Below are positions 53,401-64,000 of a stretch of DNA of 64,000 bases, in pieces. The first letter of the stretch is position 1. Every line of letters starts with the position of its first letter. Made by a program: the position numbers and the translations under genes. The DNA is from Diadophis punctatus similis (lineage: Eukaryota > Chordata > Lepidosauria > Squamata > Dipsadidae): contig JALIGW010000059.1 of the NCBI GenBank assembly GCA_023053685.1, positions 434,001-498,000 of the forward strand. Reading direction: 5' to 3'. The notes under the pieces were generated by a model. That model was not told the DNA's origin, did not search any database, and worked only from the letters and a program-made list of their open reading frames with translations.

Positions 53401-53783
53401 CTTTCCCTGACGAGATAGCCAAAGTCGTATCATAGAATTTACCATTTCAGCCAGAAAACTTCACTATTGACACAGAGCTCAAAAATGAAAAAGAAACAGT
53501 TATTCCTGTTCCCCAGGGTCTGGAAAGCCAAAATCTCACACCATTTTCAGATCCAAGCTTTCCCTGAGGAGATAGCCCAAGCCGTATCTGACAATTTGCC
53601 TTAGGACTCAATTCAGCTAGAAAATTTCACTTTTGACACAGAGCTCAGAAATGAAAAAGAAAAACATATTCCTGTTCCCTAGGGTCTGGAAAGCCGAATT
53701 CTCATGCCATTTTCAGATCCGAGCTATCCCTGAGGAGTTAGCCCTAGCCGTATCATAGAATTTACCAATTCAGCCCGAAAACA
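44412..53783 (+). repeat. 9372-bp tandem duplication, copy 2
   Basis: All internal landmarks of copy 1 recur exactly 9372 further on, including six spurious reading frames, the D monomers, gatacaac units and the aaataaaaaagaaac unit (35873 and 45245). Similarity continues ~37 bp past the formal end, to ~53820, because both junctions lie in similar monomers. The join falls in a 157-bp unit (44270-44426), so the exchange was in register. Confidence 0.9.
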
Positions 53784-56700
53784 TCACTTTTGACACAGAG
53801 CTCAGAAATGAAAAAGAAAAACATACTCCTGTTCCCCAGGGTCTGGAAAGCCAAAATCTCACACCATTTTCAGATCCAAGCTTTCCCTGACGAGGTAGCC
53901 AAAGTCGTATTTTAGAATTTGCCTTAGGACTCAGTTCAGCCCTAAAACTTCACTTTTGACACAGAGCTCAGAAATGAAAAAGAAACAGTTATTCCTGTTC
54001 CCTAGGGTCTGGAAAGCCGAATTCTCACACCATTTTCAGATCCGCACTTTCCCTGATCAGTTAGCCCAAGGCGTATCTCAGAATTTGCCATAGAACTGAA
54101 TTCAACTAGAAAACTTCACTTTTGACACAGAGCTCAGAAATGAAAAAGAAACACATATTCCTGTTCCCTAGGGTCTGGAAAGCCGAATTCTCACACCATT
54201 TTCAGATCCGAGCTTTCCCTTAGGAGTTAGCCCAAGGCGTATCTCAGAATTTGCCATAGAACTGAATTCAGCTAGAAAACTTCACTTTTGACGCAGAGCT
54301 CAGAAATGAAAAAGAAACACATATTCCTGTTCCCTAGCATCTGGAAAACCGAATTCTCACACCATTTTCAGATCCGAGCTTTCCCTGACAAGATAGCCCA
54401 AGCCGTATCATAGAATTTACCAATTCAGTCCGAAAACTTCACTTTTGACACAGAGCACAGAAATGAAAAAGAAACAGATATTCCTGTTCCCTAGAGTCTG
54501 GAAAGCCGAATTCTCACACCATTTTCAGATCCGAGCTTTCCCTGACGAGTTAGCCCAAGGCGTATCTCAAAATTTTCCATAGAACTGAATTCAGCCCGAA
54601 AACTTCACTTTTGACGCAGAGCTCAGAAATGAAAAAGAAGCACATATTCTGTGTTCCCTAGGGTCTGGAAAGCCGAATTCTCACACCATTTTCAGATCCG
54701 AGCTTTCCCTGACGAGTTAGCCCAAGAAATATCTCAGAATTTGCCATAGAACTGAATTCAGCCCGAAAACTTCACTTTTGACACAGAGCTCAGAAATGAA
54801 AAACAAACAGATATTACTGTTCCCTAGCGTCTGGAAAGCCGAATTCTCACACCATTTTCAGATCCGAGCTTTCCCTGAGGAGTTAGTCCAAGCCATATCA
54901 CAGAATTTACCAATTCAACTAGAAAACTTCACTTTTGACGCAGAGCTCAGAAATGAAAAAGAAACACATATTCCTGTTCCCTAGGGTCTGGAAAGCCGAA
55001 TTCTCACACCATTTTCAGATCCGAGCTTTCCCTTAGGTGTTAGCCCAAGGCGTATCTCAGAATTTTCCATAGAACTGAATTCAGCCGAAAACTTCACTTT
55101 TGACGCAGAGCTCAGAAATGAAAAAGAAACAAATATTCCTGTTCCTTAGGATCTGGAAAGCGGAATTCTCACACCATTTTCAGATCCGAGCTTTCGCTTA
55201 GGAGTTAGCCCAACCCGTATCATAGAATTTACCTTAGGACTCAATTCAGCCCGAAAACATCACTTTTGACACAGAGCTCAGAAATGAAAAAGAAACAGAT
55301 ATTCCTGTTCCCTAGGGTCTGGAAAGCCGAATTCTCATGCCATTTTCAGATCCGAGCTATCCCTGAGGAGTTAGCCCTAGCCGTATCATAGAATTTACCA
55401 ATTCAGCCCGAAAACATCACTTTTGACACAGAGCTCAGAAATGAAAAAGAAAAACATACTCCTGTTCCCCAGGGTCTGGAAAGCCAAAATCTCACACCAT
55501 TTTCAGATCCAAGCTTTCCCTGACGAGGTAGCCAAAGTCGTATTTTAGAATTTGCCTTAGGACTCAGTTCAGCCCTAAAACTTCACTTTTGACACAGAGC
55601 TCAGAAATGATAAAGAAACAGTTATTCCTGTTCCCTAGGGTCTGGAAAGCCGAATTCTCACACCATTTTCAGATCCGAGCTTTCCCTGACAAGATAGCCC
55701 AAGCCGTATCATAGAATTTACCAATTCAGTCCGAAAACTTCACTTTTGACACAGAGCACAGAAATGAAAAAGAAACAGATATTCCTGTTCCCTAGAGTCT
55801 GGAAAGCCGAATTCTCACACCATTTTCAGATCCGAGCTTTCCCTTAGGAGTTAGCCCAAGGCGTATCTCAGAATTTGCCATAGAACTGAATTCAGCTAGA
55901 AAACTTCACTTTTGACGCAGAGCTCAGAAATGAAAAAGAAACACATATTCCTGTTCCCTAGCATCTGGAAAACCGAATTCTCACACCATTTTCAGATCCG
56001 AGCTTTCCCTGACAAGATAGCCCAAGCCGTATCATAGAATTTACCAATTCAGTCCGAAAACTTCACTTTTGACACAGAGCACAGAAATGAAAAAGAAACA
56101 GATATTCCTGTTCCCTAGAGTCTGGAAAGCCGAATTCTCACACCATTTTCAGATCCGAGCTTTCCCTGACGAGTTAGCCCAAGGCGTATCTCAAAATTTT
56201 CCATAGAACTGAATTCAGCCCGAAAACTTCACTTTTGACGCAGAGCTCAGAAATGAAAAAGAAGCACATATTCTGTGTTCCCTAGGGTCTGGAAAGCCGA
56301 ATTCTCACACCATTTTCAGATCCGAGCTTTCCCTGACGAGTTAGCCCAAGAAATATCTCAGAATTTGCCATAGAACTGAATTCAGCCCGAAAACTTCACT
56401 TTTGACACAGAGCTCAGAAATGAAAAACAAACAGATATTACTGTTCCCTAGCGTCTGGAAAGCCGAATTCTCACACCATTTTCAGATCCGAGCTTTCCCT
56501 TAGGTGTTAGCCCAAGGCGTATCTCAGAATTTTCCATAGAACTGAATTCAGCCGAAAACTTCACTTTTGACGCAGAGCTCAGAAATGAAAAAGAAACAAA
56601 TATTCCTGTTCCTTAGGATCTGGAAAGCGGAATTCTCACACCATTTTCAGATCCGAGCTTTCGCTTAGGAGTTAGCCCAACCCGTATCATAGAATTTACC

Positions 56701-58218
56701 TTAGGACTCAATTCAGCCCGAAAACATCACTTTTGACACAGAGCTCAGAAATGAAAAAGAAACAGATATTCCTGTTCCCTAGGGTCTGGAAAGCCGAATT
56801 CTCATGCCATTTTCAGATCCGAGCTATCCCTGAGGAGTTAGCCCTAGCCGTATCATAGAATTTACCAATTCAGCCCGAAAACATCACTTTTGACACAGAG
56901 CTCAGAAATGAAAAAGAAAAACATACTCCTGTTCCCCAGGGTCTGGAAAGCCAAAATCTCACACCATTTTCAGATCCAAGCTTTCCCTGACGAGGTAGCC
57001 AAAGTCGTATTTTAGAATTTGCCTTAGGACTCAGTTCAGCCCTAAAACTTCACTTTTGACACAGAGCTCAGAAATGATAAAGAAACAGTTATTCCTGTTC
57101 CCTAGGGTCTGGAAAGCCGAATTCTCACACCATTTTCAGATCCGAGCTTTCCCTGACAAGATAGCCAAAGTCGTATCATAGAATTTACCAATTCAGTCCG
57201 AAAACTTCACTTTTGACACAGAGCACAGAAATGAAAAAGAAACAGATATTCCTGTTCCCTAGAGTCTGGAAAGCCGAATTCTCACACCATTTTCAGATCC
57301 GAGCTTTCCCTGACAAGATAGCCAAAGTCGTATCATAGAATTTACCAATTCAGTCCGAAAACTTCACTTTTGACACAGAGCTCAGAAATGAAAAAGAAAC
57401 AGATATTCCTGTTCCCTAGAGTCTGGAAAGCCGAATTCTCACACCATTTTCAGATCCGAGCTTTCCCTGACGAGTTAGCCCAAGGCGTATCTCAAAATTT
57501 TCCATAGAACTGAATTCAGCCCGAAAACTTCACTTTTGACGCAGAGCTCAGAAATGAAAAAGAAGCACATATTCCTGTTCCCTAGGGTCTGGAAAGCCGA
57601 ATTCTCACACCATTTTCAGATCCGAGCTTTCCCTGACGAGTTAGCCCAAGACATATCTCAGAATTTGCCATAGAACTGAATTCAGCCCGAAAACTTCACT
57701 TTTGACACAGAGCTCAGAAATGAAAAACAAACAGATATTACTGTTCCCTAGCGTCTGGAAAGCCGAATTCTCACACCATTTTCAGATCCGAGCTTTCCCT
57801 GAGGAGTTAGTCCAAGCCATATCACAGAATTTACCAATTCAACTAGAAAACTTCACTTTTGACGCAGAGCTCAGAAATGAAAAAGAAACACATATTCCTG
57901 TTCCCTAGGGTCTGGAAAGCCGAATTCTCACACCATTTTCAGATCCGAGCTTTCCCTTAGGAGTTAGCCCAAGGCGTATCTCAGAATTTTCCATAGAACT
58001 GAATTCAGCCGAAAACTTCACTTTTGACGCAGAGCTCAGAAATGAAAAAGAAACACATATTCCTGTTCCCTAGGGTCTGGAAAGCCGAATTCTCACACCA
58101 TTTTCAGATCCGAGCTTTCCCTTAGGAGTTAGCCCAAGGCGTATCTCAGAATTTTCCATAGAACTGAATTCAGCCGAAAACTTCACTTTTGACGCAGAGC
58201 TCAGAAATGAAAAAGAAA
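53315..58218 (+). repeat. Tail super-repeat, first group of three HOR units (4878 bp)
   Basis: The landmark acatactcctgttcccc lies at 53821, 55454, 56921 and 58699, giving units of 1633, 1467 and 1778 bp. The first has ten monomers, measured as 166, 166, 166, 157, 166, 167, 157, 165, 166 and 157 from 53799. The second is exactly one 157-bp monomer shorter than its partner at 60332-61955. The group recurs at ~58193-63253, with offset 4878 up to ~56470 and 5035 after it. Marker variants are attctgtgttccc (1-bp insertion), gaaatgataaag and cagagcacag. Confidence 0.85.
56460..56515 (+). repeat. Site of a clean single-monomer loss
   Basis: Here the ccctagcgtctgg unit runs straight into cccttaggtgttagcc. 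In the paired unit near 61330-61540 a full 157-bp monomer (ctgaggagttagtcc) lies between these two signatures, as it also does at 54.8 and 59.7 kb. The join falls somewhere in the identical tract between ~56440 and ~56500, so it cannot be placed more exactly. The 157-bp difference accounts fully for offsets 4878 versus 5035. Confidence 0.85.
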
Positions 58219-61200
58219 CACATATTCATGCTCCCCAGGGTGTGAAAGCCGAATTCTCACACCATTTTGAGATCCGAGCTTTCCCTGACGAGATAGCCAA
58301 AGTCGTATCATAGAATTTACCATTTCAGCCAGAAAACTTCACTATTGACACAGAGCTCAAAAATGAAAAAGAAACAGTTATTCCTGTTCCCCAGGGTCTG
58401 GAAAGCCAAAATCTCACACCATTTTCAGATCCAAGCTTTCCCTGAGGAGATAGCCCAAGCCGTATCTGACAATTTGCCTTAGGACTCAATTCAGCTAGAA
58501 AATTTCACTTTTGACACAGAGCTCAGAAATGAAAAAGAAAAACATATTCCTGTTCCCTAGGGTCTGGAAAGCCGAATTCTCATGCCATTTTCAGATCCGA
58601 GCTATCCCTGAGGAGTTAGCCCTAGCCGTATCATAGAATTTACCAATTCAGCCCGAAAACATCACTTTTGACACAGAGCTCAGAAATGAAAAAGAAAAAC
58701 ATACTCCTGTTCCCCAGGGTCTGGAAAGCCAAAATCTCACACCATTTTCAGATCCAAGCTTTCCCTGACGAGGTAGCCAAAGTCGTATTTTAGAATTTGC
58801 CTTAGGACTCAGTTCAGCCCTAAAACTTCACTTTTGACACAGAGCTCAGAAATGAAAAAGAAACAGTTATTCCTGTTCCCTAGGGTCTGGAAAGCCGAAT
58901 TCTCACACCATTTTCAGATCCGCACTTTCCCTGATCAGTTAGCCCAAGGCGTATCTCAGAATTTGCCATAGAACTGAATTCAACTAGAAAACTTCACTTT
59001 TGACACAGAGCTCAGAAATGAAAAAGAAACACATATTCCTGTTCCCTAGGGTCTGGAAAGCCGAATTCTCACACCATTTTCAGATCCGAGCTTTCCCTTA
59101 GGAGTTAGCCCAAGGCGTATCTCAGAATTTGCCATAGAACTGAATTCAGCTAGAAAACTTCACTTTTGACGCAGAGCTCAGAAATGAAAAAGAAACACAT
59201 ATTCCTGTTCCCTAGCATCTGGAAAACCGAATTCTCACACCATTTTCAGATCCGAGCTTTCCCTGACAAGATAGCCCAAGCCGTATCATAGAATTTACCA
59301 ATTCAGTCCGAAAACTTCACTTTTGACACAGAGCACAGAAATGAAAAAGAAACAGATATTCCTGTTCCCTAGAGTCTGGAAAGCCGAATTCTCACACCAT
59401 TTTCAGATCCGAGCTTTCCCTGACGAGTTAGCCCAAGGCGTATCTCAAAATTTTCCATAGAACTGAATTCAGCCCGAAAACTTCACTTTTGACGCAGAGC
59501 TCAGAAATGAAAAAGAAGCACATATTCTGTGTTCCCTAGGGTCTGGAAAGCCGAATTCTCACACCATTTTCAGATCCGAGCTTTCCCTGACGAGTTAGCC
59601 CAAGAAATATCTCAGAATTTGCCATAGAACTGAATTCAGCCCGAAAACTTCACTTTTGACACAGAGCTCAGAAATGAAAAACAAACAGATATTACTGTTC
59701 CCTAGCGTCTGGAAAGCCGAATTCTCACACCATTTTCAGATCCGAGCTTTCCCTGAGGAGTTAGTCCAAGCCATATCACAGAATTTACCAATTCAACTAG
59801 AAAACTTCACTTTTGACGCAGAGCTCAGAAATGAAAAAGAAACACATATTCCTGTTCCCTAGGGTCTGGAAAGCCGAATTCTCACACCATTTTCAGATCC
59901 GAGCTTTCCCTTAGGTGTTAGCCCAAGGCGTATCTCAGAATTTTCCATAGAACTGAATTCAGCCGAAAACTTCACTTTTGACGCAGAGCTCAGAAATGAA
60001 AAAGAAACAAATATTCCTGTTCCTTAGGATCTGGAAAGCGGAATTCTCACACCATTTTCAGATCCGAGCTTTCGCTTAGGAGTTAGCCCAACCCGTATCA
60101 TAGAATTTACCTTAGGACTCAATTCAGCCCGAAAACATCACTTTTGACACAGAGCTCAGAAATGAAAAAGAAACAGATATTCCTGTTCCCTAGGGTCTGG
60201 AAAGCCGAATTCTCATGCCATTTTCAGATCCGAGCTATCCCTGAGGAGTTAGCCCTAGCCGTATCATAGAATTTACCAATTCAGCCCGAAAACATCACTT
60301 TTGACACAGAGCTCAGAAATGAAAAAGAAAAACATACTCCTGTTCCCCAGGGTCTGGAAAGCCAAAATCTCACACCATTTTCAGATCCAAGCTTTCCCTG
60401 ACGAGGTAGCCAAAGTCGTATTTTAGAATTTGCCTTAGGACTCAGTTCAGCCCTAAAACTTCACTTTTGACACAGAGCTCAGAAATGATAAAGAAACAGT
60501 TATTCCTGTTCCCTAGGGTCTGGAAAGCCGAATTCTCACACCATTTTCAGATCCGAGCTTTCCCTGACAAGATAGCCCAAGCCGTATCATAGAATTTACC
60601 AATTCAGTCCGAAAACTTCACTTTTGACACAGAGCACAGAAATGAAAAAGAAACAGATATTCCTGTTCCCTAGAGTCTGGAAAGCCGAATTCTCACACCA
60701 TTTTCAGATCCGAGCTTTCCCTTAGGAGTTAGCCCAAGGCGTATCTCAGAATTTGCCATAGAACTGAATTCAGCTAGAAAACTTCACTTTTGACGCAGAG
60801 CTCAGAAATGAAAAAGAAACACATATTCCTGTTCCCTAGCATCTGGAAAACCGAATTCTCACACCATTTTCAGATCCGAGCTTTCCCTGACAAGATAGCC
60901 CAAGCCGTATCATAGAATTTACCAATTCAGTCCGAAAACTTCACTTTTGACACAGAGCACAGAAATGAAAAAGAAACAGATATTCCTGTTCCCTAGAGTC
61001 TGGAAAGCCGAATTCTCACACCATTTTCAGATCCGAGCTTTCCCTGACGAGTTAGCCCAAGGCGTATCTCAAAATTTTCCATAGAACTGAATTCAGCCCG
61101 AAAACTTCACTTTTGACGCAGAGCTCAGAAATGAAAAAGAAGCACATATTCTGTGTTCCCTAGGGTCTGGAAAGCCGAATTCTCACACCATTTTCAGATC

Positions 61201-63253
61201 CGAGCTTTCCCTGACGAGTTAGCCCAAGAAATATCTCAGAATTTGCCATAGAACTGAATTCAGCCCGAAAACTTCACTTTTGACACAGAGCTCAGAAATG
61301 AAAAACAAACAGATATTACTGTTCCCTAGCGTCTGGAAAGCCGAATTCTCACACCATTTTCAGATCCGAGCTTTCCCTGAGGAGTTAGTCCAAGCCATAT
61401 CACAGAATTTACCAATTCAACTAGAAAACTTCACTTTTGACGCAGAGCTCAGAAATGAAAAAGAAACACATATTCCTGTTCCCTAGGGTCTGGAAAGCCG
61501 AATTCTCACACCATTTTCAGATCCGAGCTTTCCCTTAGGTGTTAGCCCAAGGCGTATCTCAGAATTTTCCATAGAACTGAATTCAGCCGAAAACTTCACT
61601 TTTGACGCAGAGCTCAGAAATGAAAAAGAAACAAATATTCCTGTTCCTTAGGATCTGGAAAGCGGAATTCTCACACCATTTTCAGATCCGAGCTTTCGCT
61701 TAGGAGTTAGCCCAACCCGTATCATAGAATTTACCTTAGGACTCAATTCAGCCCGAAAACATCACTTTTGACACAGAGCTCAGAAATGAAAAAGAAACAG
61801 ATATTCCTGTTCCCTAGGGTCTGGAAAGCCGAATTCTCATGCCATTTTCAGATCCGAGCTATCCCTGAGGAGTTAGCCCTAGCCGTATCATAGAATTTAC
61901 CAATTCAGCCCGAAAACATCACTTTTGACACAGAGCTCAGAAATGAAAAAGAAAAACATACTCCTGTTCCCCAGGGTCTGGAAAGCCAAAATCTCACACC
62001 ATTTTCAGATCCAAGCTTTCCCTGACGAGGTAGCCAAAGTCGTATTTTAGAATTTGCCTTAGGACTCAGTTCAGCCCTAAAACTTCACTTTTGACACAGA
62101 GCTCAGAAATGATAAAGAAACAGTTATTCCTGTTCCCTAGGGTCTGGAAAGCCGAATTCTCACACCATTTTCAGATCCGAGCTTTCCCTGACAAGATAGC
62201 CAAAGTCGTATCATAGAATTTACCAATTCAGTCCGAAAACTTCACTTTTGACACAGAGCACAGAAATGAAAAAGAAACAGATATTCCTGTTCCCTAGAGT
62301 CTGGAAAGCCGAATTCTCACACCATTTTCAGATCCGAGCTTTCCCTGACAAGATAGCCAAAGTCGTATCATAGAATTTACCAATTCAGTCCGAAAACTTC
62401 ACTTTTGACACAGAGCTCAGAAATGAAAAAGAAACAGATATTCCTGTTCCCTAGAGTCTGGAAAGCCGAATTCTCACACCATTTTCAGATCCGAGCTTTC
62501 CCTGACGAGTTAGCCCAAGGCGTATCTCAAAATTTTCCATAGAACTGAATTCAGCCCGAAAACTTCACTTTTGACGCAGAGCTCAGAAATGAAAAAGAAG
62601 CACATATTCCTGTTCCCTAGGGTCTGGAAAGCCGAATTCTCACACCATTTTCAGATCCGAGCTTTCCCTGACGAGTTAGCCCAAGACATATCTCAGAATT
62701 TGCCATAGAACTGAATTCAGCCCGAAAACTTCACTTTTGACACAGAGCTCAGAAATGAAAAACAAACAGATATTACTGTTCCCTAGCGTCTGGAAAGCCG
62801 AATTCTCACACCATTTTCAGATCCGAGCTTTCCCTGAGGAGTTAGTCCAAGCCATATCACAGAATTTACCAATTCAACTAGAAAACTTCACTTTTGACGC
62901 AGAGCTCAGAAATGAAAAAGAAACACATATTCCTGTTCCCTAGGGTCTGGAAAGCCGAATTCTCACACCATTTTCAGATCCGAGCTTTCCCTTAGGAGTT
63001 AGCCCAAGGCGTATCTCAGAATTTTCCATAGAACTGAATTCAGCCGAAAACTTCACTTTTGACGCAGAGCTCAGAAATGAAAAAGAAACACATATTCCTG
63101 TTCCCTAGGGTCTGGAAAGCCGAATTCTCACACCATTTTCAGATCCGAGCTTTCCCTTAGGAGTTAGCCCAAGGCGTATCTCAGAATTTTCCATAGAACT
63201 GAATTCAGCCGAAAACTTCACTTTTGACGCAGAGCTCAGAAATGAAAAAGAAA
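58193..63253 (+). repeat. Tail super-repeat, second group of three HOR units
   Basis: The acatactcctgttcccc landmark at 58699, 60332 and 61956 gives units of 1633 and 1624 bp, plus a third that runs past 63 kb. Unit 1 pairs with 53821, unit 2 with 55454 and unit 3 with 56921. The gataaag variant is absent from the first unit of each group and present in the second and third (55606, 57073, 60485, 62109), supporting a three-unit superperiod rather than simple repetition of one HOR. Confidence 0.85.
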
Positions 63254-64000
63254 CAAATATTCCTGTTCCTTAGGATCTGGAAAGCCGAATTCTCACACCA
63301 TTTTCAGATCCGAGCTTTCGCTTAGGAGTTAGCCCAACCCGTATCATAGAATTTACCTTAGGACTCAATTCAGCCCGAAAACATCACTTTTGACACAGAG
63401 CTCAGAAATGAAAAAGAAACAGATATTCCTGTTCCCTAGGGTCTGGAAAGTCGAATTCTCACACCATTTTCAGATCCGAGCTTTCGCTGAGGAGTTAGCC
63501 ACTGTTGTATTTCAGAATTTGCCGTAGGACTCAATTCAGCGCAAAAAATTTACTTTTGACACAGAGCTCAGAAATGAAAAAGAAACACATATTCATGCTC
63601 CCCAGGGTGTGAAAGCGGAATTCTCACACCATTTTCAGATCCGAGCTTTCCCTGACTTGTTAGCCAAAGTCGTATCTCAGAATTTGCCATAGAACTGAAT
63701 TCAGCTAGAAAACTTCACTTTTGACACAGATGTCAGAAATCAAAAAGAAACACACATTGATGCTCCCCAGGGTCTGGAAAGCCAAAATCTGACACCATTT
63801 TGAGCTTTTCCTGAGGAGTTAGCCCAAGCCGTATCATAGAATTTGCCAATAAAGCCCGAAAACTTCACTTTTGACACAGAGCTCAGAAATGAAAAAGAAA
63901 CAGATATTCCTGTTCCCTAGGGTCTGGAAGCCGAATTCTCACACCATTTTCAGATCCGAGCTTTCCCTGACGAGTTAGCCCAAGGCGTATCTCAGAATTT
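63254..64000 (+). repeat. Return to the 39-40 kb-type sub-cassette
   Basis: From ~63254 the order is aaacaaatattcc, tttcgcttagg, ttagcc-actgttg, a D monomer with acattgatgctcc, then ctggaagccg at ~63925. This is the order at ~39.78-40.5 kb and 49.15-49.9 kb. Small differences are present, for example tttcgctgagg near 63483 where the others read tttccctgagg. The block runs off the window edge. Confidence 0.8.

Larger units (their letters stand above)
1..64000 (+). repeat. Satellite DNA array, 157/166-bp monomer, uninterrupted
   Basis: The whole window is head-to-tail copies of one monomer, all in the same orientation. Spacing between successive AGCTC landmarks is mainly 157 or 166 bp. Minor classes are 150 bp (7-bp internal deletion) and 156, 158, 165 or 167 bp (1-bp indels). 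For example, 26 intervals measured from 28 to 4218 sum exactly to 4190. One 157-bp unit counts to 43% GC. Landmarks in each unit are SacI GAGCTC, an A-rich tract, CCCTAGGG or a variant, EcoRI GAATTC and cagatccgag. Long arrays of this monomer size are typical of eukaryotic centromeric or pericentromeric heterochromatin; that location is an inference. Family and species are not identified. No gene, transposon or unique sequence interrupts the array. Confidence 0.98.

Noticed and set aside
148..62943. Repeated open reading frames of 62-71 codons on the + strand
   Set aside because: None begins with ATG: they start at TTG in ttgacacag or ttgcc, or GTG at gtgtatctc. They occur mostly where catag has become cacag in a short monomer, removing a TAG, and end at the TAG in ccctagg of the next unit. 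Since 157 is not a multiple of three, the frame shifts every monomer. They are a by-product of the repeat, not genes.
1..64000. Primate alpha satellite
   Set aside because: Monomer length is near 171 bp and a few short strings (cttttga, agagc) look alike, but there is no collinear similarity across the unit that I can see.
1..64000. CENP-B box
   Set aside because: The nearest resemblance is cccgtatcatagaa, seen where the unit reads acccg. It lacks the CGAA core and has the wrong spacing, so I do not call a box.
1..64000. Vole MSAT-160 family or another named ~160-bp satellite
   Set aside because: Only the length fits. I cannot recall those consensus sequences well enough to compare. A RepeatMasker/Dfam search with one monomer would decide.
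1..64000. CRISPR array
   Set aside because: Regular spacing is present, but there are no unique spacers: the whole unit repeats and is far longer than a CRISPR repeat.

Overview
The window is one uninterrupted satellite-DNA array, in a single orientation from base 1 to base 64000. I found no protein gene, RNA gene, transposon or unique-sequence island. This points to a eukaryotic heterochromatic (pericentromeric, centromeric or subtelomeric) locus from a long-read assembly. The sequence does not name the species or the satellite family, and I do not recognise it. The repeat is a monomer of about 157 or 166 bp (about 43% GC, counted on one 157-bp unit), roughly 395-400 copies. In a phase starting at AGCTC, the 157-bp unit holds an A-rich tract (aaaaagaaac, ~13-22), the 8-bp palindrome ccctaggg (~36-43), an EcoRI site (~55-60), cagatccgag (~73-82), gccgtatca (~106) and a linker after tagaattta (~124) where 9 bp are present or absent. 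Coordinates below come from hand counting of landmarks, so block edges are good to about one monomer unless stated.

Layout. Left edge, 1-3154: part of a 4190-bp, 26-monomer unit whose next copy begins at 4191. Super-copy 1, ~3155-17950 (14.8 kb), is followed directly by super-copy 2, ~17951-37706 (19.8 kb). The two are collinear, and their length difference resolves into whole-monomer gains and losses, including a 4779-bp cassette doubled in copy 1, a 7295-bp offset cassette doubled in copy 2, and steps of 664, 812, 166, 314 and 488 bp. Overlapping the end of super-copy 2 is a second, very young tandem duplication with a 9372-bp period: ~35040-44411 and ~44412-53783, with only five substitutions noticed by eye. 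The right end, ~53784-64000, is a higher-order repeat (HOR) of about ten monomers (1624-1633 bp), itself grouped in threes (4878 or 5035 bp), turning back after ~63253 into sequence of the 39-40 kb type.

The elements do not work together as genes. The window reads as a record of unequal exchange: monomers grouped into HORs, HORs into cassettes, cassettes into super-copies, nearly always in register. The one clear exception is a truncated monomer at 8915-8987 carrying a 14-bp filler, which looks like an end-joining scar. I see no evidence for a new enzymatic or defence system here. The interest lies in the nested duplication history, the 9-bp monomer length dimorphism, a probable ancestral half-monomer duplication, and variant sites that look like CpG decay.
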